This document shows positions 14,774 to 21,223 of a stretch of DNA of 21,223 bases, piece by piece; the first letter of the stretch is position 1, and every line of letters begins with the position of its first letter. The position numbers and the translations under genes were made by a program. A model generated the notes under the pieces. It did not search any database and was not told where the DNA came from. It saw nothing but the letters and a program-made list of their open reading frames with translations. The stretch comes from JAJYSO01 sp964586655 (GTDB lineage: Bacteria; Bacteroidota; Bacteroidia; Flavobacteriales; Flavobacteriaceae), in contig CAZPGY010000028.1 of the NCBI GenBank assembly GCA_964586655.1, positions 1 to 21,223 on the forward strand, in the 5' to 3' direction.

Positions 14774-15382
14774 ATGAATATAGCTGTTATAGGAACCGGA
14801 AATGTCGGAGCTGCTTTGGCTTCAGGCTGGTCAAAATGTGGGCATCAAATCTATCTCGGGGTTCGAGATCGAGATCATTTTAAAGGAAAAGAGTTGCTCG
14901 AGCTCGACCGGATTGCTGTGCATTCAATTGCACAAGCCCTTGAACGCGCTGAAGTGGTCTTGTTATCGGTGCCGCCAAAAGCCATTCCCGAAGTGGCTCC
15001 CTTTTTAAAACACACCCATCAAAAAATTCTTATTGACCCCACCAACTCCTTCCCGGAAGCCCCAAAACACTATGACAATTGTTTTGAAGCTTGGCACGAT
15101 TTGACCCCGTGCCGTCATTTGATAAAAGCCTTTAACAACACCGGCTATCAAAACATGAAAAATCCAAATGGCTTAGATACTTTTGTGGCCGGAGACAGCG
15201 ATAGGGCCAAAACTACCGCACGAAAACTGGCCCTTGATCTGGGATTTGCACAGGTTTATGATTTTGGAAAACGGGAAAAAGCAGGGCTGTTGGAACAGCT
15301 GGCCATTTGCTGGATCAACTTGGCTTATTTTCAAGGCATGGGACCCGATTTCGGAATTAATATCGTCAAACGCAAGGCTTGA
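14774..15382 (+). CDS. NAD(P)-binding oxidoreductase, F420-reductase-like family
   Basis: The 202-residue protein opens with a Rossmann nucleotide-binding motif, GTGNVG at residues 7-12, followed by LASGWSKCGHQIYLGVRDR, where the Arg residues after the second strand suggest NADP preference. Further family marks are VVLLSVPPKAIPEV, ILIDPTNSFPEAP, and LIKAFNNTGYQNMKNP, the last typical of the NADPH-dependent F420 reductase (NpdG-like) family. Flavobacteria are not known to make coenzyme F420, so the physiological acceptor is probably another compound and the substrate is unknown. It is convergent with the ABC locus, only seven bases from the next stop codon. Confidence 0.85.
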   Translation: MNIAVIGTGNVGAALASGWSKCGHQIYLGVRDRDHFKGKELLELDRIAVHSIAQALERAEVVLLSVPPKAIPEVAPFLKHTHQKILIDPTNSFPEAPKHYDNCFEAWHDLTPCRHLIKAFNNTGYQNMKNPNGLDTFVAGDSDRAKTTARKLALDLGFAQVYDFGKREKAGLLEQLAICWINLAYFQGMGPDFGINIVKRKA

Positions 15383-15389
15383 TACGCAC

Positions 15390-16865
15390 CTATTTCTCAG
15401 CATAAAAAGCTGCCAATGTTTTATATTTATGAGTTTGATAGCGGCGTTCGATATAACGCAAGGCCACATTTTTAACTACAAAACTCAACACTCCGACAGC
15501 TAAAATAATCCACAATGCGACTTTGAGATTCCAGATAAAAAACGGGCCAAAAAACAACAAACCGGGCACGATTATTTTCGGAATCAGCACCACCATATTT
15601 TCAAGGCTAAATCCGTTTTTATTACCCGAATATAATTTCGCCTTTTGATTAAGTACAATAGGAATTTTATTATGCACCCCGGCATAGAGATTTGCCAATG
15701 ACATATATCCCATATTAAACACCCCAAACACGAAAAAAAACCAATACAGCTCCCAACCCAAAAACGCATAAGGCAACGCAAGGATCAGCATAATTGCGGA
15801 TCCCACAACCATCAGCGCCCATTTTGAGTTCAGGTAATCACGATAGGCTATATTTTGACTCATCAGCAGCGAGTAATAGGCACTATCCCAAGAGGGCACC
15901 AACTGCCCAAAGGTCATGGAGAAGCCGCCGGTAACCATCAGAGCCGCCATAAACTTCCAAAACAAACTATCAGCATAATAATCGAGAAACAGCATTAATC
16001 CGTATAACACAAACAAAAAACCGGTAAGTGCTGTTTTTCGCGGACGAACATTGCGTATAATCATCCGAATATCGGTTTTTAAAAACACCGTTGTGTAGCC
16101 AAATCGATTGAGCCATCCCAAGTTTACCCCGCGAATTTTCTTTGTTTTTCTCGAGGCATATCCATCCAATTTGTAGCCGGTTTTCAACATATCATAAACT
16201 GTTTTACCAAGGTATCCCGCCAAACACAACGGAATAAGAGTCAGCACAGGCCAATCGAAAAAAGCTCGAAAAACAGCTTCGGAATAAGCGTTTATCTGAA
16301 GTAATCCGGAGAGTTCCATACTGACAACTACAAGACTACCCCCAAGTGCAGCCCAAAAGAATTTCGGCTTATTTTTCAATATTATATTGAGAAAATTAAA
16401 AACATAAATCAAGCTCAACAAGGCGATTCCCCAGCCAAAAACGCCCCACGGGCTGTAACCTTGAATCAGCAAGTTAACGATAAACGGCACGAGCAATAGC
16501 AAGGAAAACAGGTTGTACACATCCAGCATATTGCGCTTTAAAACATAACGCACGATGCTTTTCTTAGCAATCGGCAGAATCATAAGCGGCTTGATCGATA
16601 GGGTCGACAAATTTTGAAAACAATACCGAATCAGTACATTAGCCAAAACCCAAAATAAAAGATAAGCATTCACTACCGCAAGCGGGTCTCGAGCGGGAAA
16701 CTGCAGTTTTAAAAAATAATATCCGCCAACGCTGAAAACCAAGAACAACAGGCCAAAATACACAGCGCCAATCCAAAGCACTATGCGTATGGCCAGGTTC
16801 AGTTCAAAAGCAGGTGAGCGTTTAAACTTCTTCCAGGCCAAGCCGATGAATTGTCGCAGCTTCAT
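15390..16865 (-). CDS. DUF5687 family ABC-2-like permease (paralogue 1)
   Basis: A 491-residue polytopic membrane protein with roughly ten to twelve hydrophobic segments and a cytoplasmic basic N-terminus (RQFIGLAWKKFKRSPAFE). It matches the DUF5687 family, the membrane part of a Bacteroidota ABC exporter type. Blocks shared with the paralogue at 17710-19182 include KPLMxLPI, LLIQGYxP, the amphipathic LNRFGYTTVFLKTDIRMIIRNVRPRK segment, GQLVPSWDSAYYSLLMSQNIAYRDYLNSKW, and the C-terminal HKYKTLAAF tail. Its ATG overlaps the ATPase stop by four bases (ATGA), so the two are coupled and likely form one transporter. Substrate unknown. Confidence 0.88.
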   Translation of the reverse strand: MKLRQFIGLAWKKFKRSPAFELNLAIRIVLWIGAVYFGLLFLVFSVGGYYFLKLQFPARDPLAVVNAYLLFWVLANVLIRYCFQNLSTLSIKPLMILPIAKKSIVRYVLKRNMLDVYNLFSLLLLVPFIVNLLIQGYSPWGVFGWGIALLSLIYVFNFLNIILKNKPKFFWAALGGSLVVVSMELSGLLQINAYSEAVFRAFFDWPVLTLIPLCLAGYLGKTVYDMLKTGYKLDGYASRKTKKIRGVNLGWLNRFGYTTVFLKTDIRMIIRNVRPRKTALTGFLFVLYGLMLFLDYYADSLFWKFMAALMVTGGFSMTFGQLVPSWDSAYYSLLMSQNIAYRDYLNSKWALMVVGSAIMLILALPYAFLGWELYWFFFVFGVFNMGYMSLANLYAGVHNKIPIVLNQKAKLYSGNKNGFSLENMVVLIPKIIVPGLLFFGPFFIWNLKVALWIILAVGVLSFVVKNVALRYIERRYQTHKYKTLAAFYAEK

Positions 16866-17557
16866 TGCGCAAAATACTGTTCCAGTTCTTTCAAAGTCGC
16901 TTCACTGGTCATAAGATCATTGACCACCGCTCCTTTATCTAAAACCACTATACGCTCACAAACCTCGGTCACATGCGTTAGGTCGTGACTGGAAATCAAG
17001 ACGGTCACTTGCTGTTGCTCTGTCAATTCTTTTAAAAGTTTCTTCAATCGAATTTGCGTGGTCGGATCCAAATTTGCAAAAGGCTCATCGAGGATAATAA
17101 CTTCAGGATGACCGATTAAAGCGCCAACGATACCCGCTTTTTTCTGATTCCCCTTTGACAAATCCCGCAAGTATTTCTTTTGATTGAGGATTTCTCCATG
17201 AAAAAAGCTCTCAAACTGAGTGACAAATTGATCGACATCCGCTTTATTTTGTCCGCGCAACTCACCGATAAAATAAAAGTATTCTTCCGGTGTCAAATAC
17301 CCGATTAAAAAACTTTCGTCAATAAACGAAGCGGTAAAAGGCTTCCAGTCTTCACGCTCACTCACTACAATATCCTTACTGCGGATTTGCCCCGTACTGG
17401 GCTGAATCAAATCCAGCAGCAAACTGAACAGTGTCGTTTTTCCGGCTCCATTGTTGCCCACCAGCCCAAAAGCTTGTCCTTTGGGAATTTCCAGCGCTTC
17501 AATGGCCAACACTTTATGTCCGTTATAAACTTTACTGAGGTTTTCAATCTTTATCAT
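16862..17557 (-). CDS. ABC transporter ATP-binding protein
   Basis: A 231-residue ATPase subunit that powers export by the flanking DUF5687 permeases. Motifs: Walker A GNNGAGKTT at 34-42, signature LSKGNQKK at 133-140 (the Gly-rich signature has the LSKGN form common in ABC-2 exporters), Walker B VIILDEP at 153-159, D-loop FANLDP at 160-165 and the switch His191 in SSHDLTHV. No C-terminal extra domain. It is the only ATPase in the locus, so it may serve both permeases. It is coupled to the downstream permease and separated by 152 bases from the upstream one. Confidence 0.95.
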   Translation of the reverse strand: MIKIENLSKVYNGHKVLAIEALEIPKGQAFGLVGNNGAGKTTLFSLLLDLIQPSTGQIRSKDIVVSEREDWKPFTASFIDESFLIGYLTPEEYFYFIGELRGQNKADVDQFVTQFESFFHGEILNQKKYLRDLSKGNQKKAGIVGALIGHPEVIILDEPFANLDPTTQIRLKKLLKELTEQQQVTVLISSHDLTHVTEVCERIVVLDKGAVVNDLMTSEATLKELEQYFAQ

Positions 17558-17598
17558 CGTCTTTCTTTTTTACAATGTGCTTATTTGAGTTTTTGCCC

Positions 17599-17662
17599 GC
17601 TATACTTGATAGCACTCCATTTATTTCATTGCGCTATTTGACGGCTAAACCAAATGAGCGCA
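17599..17662 (-). other. Two stem-loops between DUF5687 permease 2 and the ATPase gene
   Basis: TGCGCTATTTG (17630-17640) pairs with CAAATGAGCGCA (17651-17662, one bulge) around a ten-base loop, and GCTAT (17599-17603) pairs with ATAGC (17609-17613). On the minus strand the larger hairpin comes about 50 bases after the permease stop. No T-run follows, so it may be a weak terminator or a transcript-processing site that sets different levels of the two parts of the locus. Confidence 0.4.
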
Positions 17663-17709
17663 GTCGTTGTATAAACCTTCTATCTTCAACCATAAAACAA
17701 TCTTTTGTC

Positions 17710-19182
17710 TCATTTTTTCTCGTCAAAAGCCGCAATTGTTTTGTACTTGTGTTTTTGATAAGTATTTTCAATCAGGTTAAAAATTTGGTTTTTAAACGCC
17801 AGTCCGATAACCCCCGACAAGGCTAAAGCGATAACGCCGGCTTGATAGCCTATCAATTTATAAGGAACCACAAAAATGAGAATGGGGCCCAACATTTTAG
17901 GCAAAGCAATCAGCAGCTGTGTCATGTTAAATCCCTGGGTATTTCCAAAGGCCTTGGACTTGACATTGAGCTCAATCGGCACGCGATTTAACACCCCGCC
18001 ATAAAGGGTGATAAAAGAGTTTAACCCTATATTGAAAAGCGCTCCCGCGACTACAAATTCATAAATTTCCCAGCCAAAATAAAGGTAAGGGGTACTTAAA
18101 ATAAAAGAAATCCCTGTTGCCACTACCATCAACATCCATTTTGACTCGAGGTATTTTCGGTAAGAGATGTTTTGACTCATCAATAATTTGTAATATTCGC
18201 TGTCCCAGGAAGGCACCAGCTGTCCAAAGCTGAGTAAAAATCCACCGGTAATAAATATGGAAACAAAGGCCATAAACCAGATCATATTATCAAAAGTAGG
18301 ATTGGGAAAAAACAACAACCCGTAAAACAAAAAGATAAATGAGGTCAGCACTACTTTTCGGGGACGTTTGTTGCGACGAATCATACGGATATCGTTTTTA
18401 AGAAACACCGCCAATTTTCCAAATCGGTCGAGCCAGTTCAGTTCTGAAGTGGTGACTTCCTTGGTGGTTTCAGACACTTTCTCATCGACATAAAAATCTT
18501 TTCGGACAAAGGCATAATTGCGTCTGTAGAGCAATATCACAAGAGCCATCGGAATCAAAAACCCGTATAGGTGTTCATATATAAAATTAAAAAAATATCC
18601 GGCCGCCTCCGTAACATCATAAATTCCGAAATATTGTAGTCCGCCCAAACCCACCAACACCGCCAAAACAACATAAAAAGCCGAATTGGTCTTATTGATT
18701 AAAAAATTGAGGTAGTTCACACTGAGCTCAAAACAGATGATGGCCACAAACCACAAAAGCACATGAGCGGGTGCATATCCCTGGATAAGCAGAATAAAGG
18801 TAAAGGGCACAAAGAAAAACAGGGGAAGGATATTAAAAAAGGAGAAGGTCGTTTTGCCCAAGAGATAGTGAATCATGGTTTTGCGTTTGATGGGCAGGGT
18901 CATCAAAGGCTTGACATTCATAACCGGCAGTTTTTGCACAAAAAATCGATACACCATTTCGAGCAAAAACCAGAAGATCAAATAGTTATTCACCACCTCC
19001 AAAGGGTCCTTTTTGGGGAATACTTCTTCTAAAAGAAAATAAGCCGCACCGCCCATAATAAGAAAAGAGACTATAAAATAAAGGGCTACAAAGAATAGCA
19101 ATATTTTAACAATAAGGCTGCGTTGAAAGTAAGAAGAGCGGGTGAATTGCTTCCATTCCAGAGAAATAAAACGCTTAAACAT
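17710..19182 (-). CDS. DUF5687 family ABC-2-like permease (paralogue 2)
   Basis: A 490-residue polytopic membrane protein of the DUF5687 family, clearly paralogous to the product of 15390-16865: it shares KPLMTLPIKRKT, LLIQGYAP, LDRFGKLAVFLKNDIRMIRRNKRPRK, GQLVPSWDSEYYKLLMSQNISYRKYLESKWMLMVVATG and the tail HKYKTIAAF. The lengths differ by only one residue. The N-terminus (MFKRFISLEWKQFTRSSYFQ) is the usual one for the family. It is the first gene of the minus-strand ABC locus. A CATCTTTG box (one mismatch to TAnnTTTG) lies at 19209-19216, 27 bases before its ATG. Substrate unknown. Confidence 0.9.
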   Translation of the reverse strand: MFKRFISLEWKQFTRSSYFQRSLIVKILLFFVALYFIVSFLIMGGAAYFLLEEVFPKKDPLEVVNNYLIFWFLLEMVYRFFVQKLPVMNVKPLMTLPIKRKTMIHYLLGKTTFSFFNILPLFFFVPFTFILLIQGYAPAHVLLWFVAIICFELSVNYLNFLINKTNSAFYVVLAVLVGLGGLQYFGIYDVTEAAGYFFNFIYEHLYGFLIPMALVILLYRRNYAFVRKDFYVDEKVSETTKEVTTSELNWLDRFGKLAVFLKNDIRMIRRNKRPRKVVLTSFIFLFYGLLFFPNPTFDNMIWFMAFVSIFITGGFLLSFGQLVPSWDSEYYKLLMSQNISYRKYLESKWMLMVVATGISFILSTPYLYFGWEIYEFVVAGALFNIGLNSFITLYGGVLNRVPIELNVKSKAFGNTQGFNMTQLLIALPKMLGPILIFVVPYKLIGYQAGVIALALSGVIGLAFKNQIFNLIENTYQKHKYKTIAAFDEKK

Positions 19183-19318
19183 GAAAAGAGATCTTTTACT
19201 TTAGACGACAAAGATGGAAAAATGTTACAAAATTTAGCTCATAAATCGGGTTGTTTTTACATTCTTATGATATAGAGCAAGCTATTCTTGCCTTTTGCAT
19301 ACACAAAAGAGCAAGAGC

Positions 19319-19365
19319 CCGACACAGTCCTTTGTCGGTACCTGTCTTTATCAGCATTTGACAGG
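19319..19365 (-). terminator. Tandem hairpins after thyA, possible terminator
   Basis: Two stem-loops follow the thyA stop on the minus strand: CCTGTC/GACAGG (19341-19346 with 19360-19365) and CCGACA/TGTCGG (19319-19324 with 19333-19338). The distal one is followed by the pyrimidine-rich GGGCTCTTGCTCTTTTG rather than a clean T-tract. They would separate thyA from the DUF5687 gene downstream. Confidence 0.45.
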
Positions 19366-19374
19366 CTGGCAAAC

Positions 19375-20220
19375 CTATACAGAAACCTTCCCCTTGATAT
19401 GTGGATGAGGATTATAGTTTTCTAAGGTAAAATCCTCATATTTAAAATCAAAAATATTCTTTACCTCCGGATTAATTTTCATGGTAGGCAGCGGTCGTGG
19501 TTCCCGAGAAATTTGCAGTTTCACCTGTTCAAAGTGATTGCTATAAATATGAGCATCTCCAAAAGTATGTACAAAATCTCCGGGTTCATAGCCACACACC
19601 TGCGCCATCATCATGGCAAACAAGGCATAAGAAGCAATGTTAAAAGGAACGCCAAGAAAGATATCGGCACTGCGCTGATAGAGTTGAAGGGATAATCTTG
19701 GTTTTCCGCCTTCCGTTTTTGCCGGCGCCACATAGAATTGAAAAAAAGCATGACAAGGCGGCAAGGCGGCTTTTCCATTTGCCACATTGTCGGCAAAGGA
19801 TTGGGAAGTATCAGGCATTACCTCGGGGTTCCAAGCCGAAACCAGCATCCGGCGAGAGTTGGGATTGTTTTTTAAAGTATCAATAACCGCTTTAATTTGG
19901 TCAATGCCTTCACTGTTCCAATTGCGCCACTGATGTCCATAAACCGGCCCCAAGTCGCCATTTTCATCGGCCCATTCATTCCAAATTCTAACGCCGTGTT
20001 CTTTGAGATAATCAATATTGGTATCTCCTTTTAAGAACCATAACAATTCATAAATAATAGATTTTAGGTGAAGTTTTTTAGTGGTCACCAAAGGAAAGCC
20101 TTCACTCAAATCAAATCGCATTTGATAGCCAAAGACACTGCGTGTACCTGTTCCGGTACGATCTCCTTTGTCCACTCCGTTTTCTAAAACATGTTTTATA
20201 AGATCGTGATACTGCTTCAT
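19375..20220 (-). CDS. thyA: Thymidylate synthase
   Basis: ThyA converts dUMP to dTMP using methylenetetrahydrofolate. The 281-residue protein has the N-terminal KGDRTGTGTRSVFGYQMRFDL with the phosphate-binding Arg, the SRRMLVSAWNP segment near 122-131, the catalytic Cys156 in ALPPCHAFFQFYV, and RSADIFLGVPFNIASYA at 183-199, then HIYSNH near the C-terminus. It is somewhat longer than the 264-residue E. coli enzyme owing to an insert at about 136-152 before the active site and a short one near 167-173, both common in Bacteroidota. It lies three bases after the DUF4254 gene and is surely co-transcribed with it. No dihydrofolate reductase gene is next to it on the visible side. Confidence 0.98.
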   Translation of the reverse strand: MKQYHDLIKHVLENGVDKGDRTGTGTRSVFGYQMRFDLSEGFPLVTTKKLHLKSIIYELLWFLKGDTNIDYLKEHGVRIWNEWADENGDLGPVYGHQWRNWNSEGIDQIKAVIDTLKNNPNSRRMLVSAWNPEVMPDTSQSFADNVANGKAALPPCHAFFQFYVAPAKTEGGKPRLSLQLYQRSADIFLGVPFNIASYALFAMMMAQVCGYEPGDFVHTFGDAHIYSNHFEQVKLQISREPRPLPTMKINPEVKNIFDFKYEDFTLENYNPHPHIKGKVSV

Positions 20221-20223
20221 GGC

Positions 20224-20832
20224 TTATTTTTTTGCGCGTAAAACCGGATTCAACTCCTCGTCATTATACATCTTCATTTGCTTATAGGTTTTCATATACT
20301 TGTCTCCACTTTCAATAGCTGTCAACAATTGATCAATCGCCGTAGACAAATCGCGACGCTGTTCCTGAAGCACTTCCAACTTGGCCTGACAAGCCTCGCG
20401 ATGGGCTTGGCTTGCATCTTTGCGATGAGCTTCTTCGGCCATATGGTATAATTTTAAAGCCAAGATCGACAAACGGTCAACGCCCCAAGCCGGACTTTCT
20501 GTATTGATGGTAGCTTCGGATTTGGGCTCAATATGCTTATATTTTTCTAAAAAATAACTGTCGATATATTCCACCGTATCGGTGCGGTCTTGATTAGAAG
20601 CATCTATCTTTCGCTTCAACGCTAAGGCAGAAGCCGGATCGATCTCCGGATCCCGAATCAAATCTTCATAATGCCACTGAACCGTATCAATCCAACATTT
20701 GCGGTACAACAAATGCTCGAGAAGCTGGGCTTCACTGTCATATGGATTTTTAAATTCCTGATCTACACGATCAATCTCGTGATACTTTTTTACAACCGCA
20801 TCAAAAATTCCGTTGGCTTTATCTGAAAACAT
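20224..20832 (-). CDS. DUF4254 domain-containing protein
   Basis: A 202-residue, largely alpha-helical, cytoplasmic protein with no signal or membrane segment. It fits the DUF4254 family of Bacteroidota: the N-terminal helix (ANGIFDAVVKKYHEID), LLYRKCWIDTVQWHYEDLIRDPEI near 47-70, LALKRKIDASNQDRTDTVEYIDSYF near 85-109, and SPAWGVDRLSILALKLYHM near 118-136. These are the conserved blocks as I know them; the function is unknown and relatives are often near glycosyltransferase genes. Here it instead precedes thyA with only three bases between. A TATTTTTG box lies 23 bases before the ATG, giving a short leader. Confidence 0.9.
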   Translation of the reverse strand: MFSDKANGIFDAVVKKYHEIDRVDQEFKNPYDSEAQLLEHLLYRKCWIDTVQWHYEDLIRDPEIDPASALALKRKIDASNQDRTDTVEYIDSYFLEKYKHIEPKSEATINTESPAWGVDRLSILALKLYHMAEEAHRKDASQAHREACQAKLEVLQEQRRDLSTAIDQLLTAIESGDKYMKTYKQMKMYNDEELNPVLRAKK

Positions 20833-20854
20833 AATTATTTATTGTTTAGAAAGA

Positions 20855-20862
20855 CAAAAATA
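20855..20862 (-). promoter_or_regulatory. Putative -7 box of the DUF4254-thyA operon
   Basis: TATTTTTG on the minus strand matches TAnnTTTG and ends 22 bases before the DUF4254 start codon. No clear -33 TTG is seen at the right distance. Confidence 0.35.
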
Positions 20863-20980
20863 CATAAAATTTATGGAGCCTTTTTATCTTTCCTGAAATG
20901 AACGCCGATTAATTGGTTTATCCGGGTTTCATTCTCTTCTACATTACAGCTAATCGCCAATTTTATACCGTAACGATAAA

Positions 20981-21009
20981 TTAGAGGAATCCATTTTTAG
21001 GCTATAAAA
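20981..21009 (+). repeat. Dispersed 29-base repeat, copy 2
   Basis: This copy matches the minus strand of 5529-5557 at 26 of 29 positions. It is intergenic, and unlike copy 1 it is not flanked by an ATACCAA end; the nearest related sequence is TTATACCG at 20963-20970. Confidence 0.65.
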
Positions 21010-21074
21010 ATTTTCATTCTCGTATTACACAGCTCCACAATTCTTTAAACCAATTTACAAACCACTTCGATATT

Positions 21075-21223
21075 ATGAGCTCATTTAAATTTTCTATTAT
21101 GCAAAACAATCTTTTCTTCCAAAATTTGAGCCTCTATATGTTGTCTATTTACACCATTAATTTATTGATAATCAATAGCGTCCTAAACGTTTATAAAAAA
21201 GGAGAGAGAAATTTACCTCAAAT
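21075..21223 (+). CDS. Possible 5' part of a truncated ORF, unrecognised
   Basis: From the ATG at 21075 (or the in-frame ATG at 21099) the frame stays open to the end of the window, about 49 codons. From the second ATG it reads MQNNLFFQNLSLYMLSIY, then a hydrophobic stretch TINLLIINSVL and a basic KKGERN, which could be a short membrane segment. The composition is very AT-rich and I do not recognise a family. It may equally be non-coding upstream DNA; the dyad TATTGAT-A-ATCAATA at 21163-21177 would suit a regulatory region. Confidence 0.2.
   Translation, partial: MSSFKFSIMQNNLFFQNLSLYMLSIYTINLLIINSVLNVYKKGERNLPQ

Larger units (their letters stand above)
20833..21074. other. Intergenic stretch upstream of the DUF4254-thyA operon
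   Basis: Apart from the promoter box at 20855-20862 and the repeat copy at 20981-21009, no gene, tRNA or clear terminator is visible in this AT-rich region. Confidence 0.4.

Noticed and set aside
14774..15382. Calling the gene npdG, a true F420-dependent NADP reductase
   Set aside because: Family resemblance is clear, but F420 synthesis is not known from flavobacteria, so the coenzyme and substrate cannot be assigned.
1..21223. tRNA genes, rRNA or CRISPR arrays
   Set aside because: No cloverleaf-like sequence with a GTTCGA-type T loop, no rRNA signatures, and no regularly spaced direct repeats were found by eye; short tRNA-like folds could still be missed without a computed search.

Overview
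This window is chromosomal DNA from a member of the Bacteroidota, most likely the family Flavobacteriaceae. Evidence is the set of lineage-typical families (GLPGLI, DUF4252, DUF4254, DUF4870, DUF5687, DUF6503), promoter boxes of the Bacteroidota form TAnnTTTG (with an upstream TTG at thrS) instead of TATAAT, weak Shine-Dalgarno sequences, and a moderately AT-rich, A-rich codon style. No rRNA, tRNA, CRISPR array, integrase or intact transposase was seen.

Layout. 1-820: a GLPGLI-family secreted protein (-). 1194-3230: a small defence/toxin-antitoxin patch on the minus strand, with a complete type IV AbiE pair (AbiEi antitoxin and AbiEii nucleotidyltransferase toxin) preceded by a HipB-like Xre regulator with no HipA partner. 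Both have clear palindromic operator candidates, including a perfect 23-bp dyad in front of abiEi. 3506-4915: mnmE (-). 5075-5510: a DUF4870 membrane protein with a good terminator. 5511-5820: a repeat-rich, gene-free stretch containing a MITE/REP-like element. 5821-7853: a tight minus-strand operon of ECF sigma factor, membrane anti-sigma-like protein and two DUF4252 proteins. 8000-9451: a divergent S41/PDZ lipoprotein protease, translationally coupled to a DUF6503 lipoprotein gene that carries one in-frame stop codon.

10286-13610: the conserved translation operon thrS-infC-rpmI-rplT, with a very good flavobacterial promoter, a probable AUC start codon for infC, an RNA hairpin before rplT and a terminator after it. 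13616-14593: a secreted OmpA-domain protein. 14774-15382: a Rossmann-fold NADP oxidoreductase of the F420-reductase-like family. 15390-19182: an ABC exporter locus on the minus strand with one ATPase between two paralogous DUF5687 permeases. 19375-20832: thyA preceded by a DUF4254 gene. The last 391 bases hold a second copy of a dispersed repeat and possibly the first codons of a truncated ORF.

Most of the window is ordinary core genome. The unusual parts are the AbiE/HipB-like patch with its operators, the sigma/anti-sigma/DUF4252/S41 neighbourhood, the interrupted DUF6503 gene, and a family of short intergenic repeats (ATACCAA-ended ends and a 29-base repeat at 5529 and 20981). All functional statements rest on motifs recognised by eye; no database search was run.
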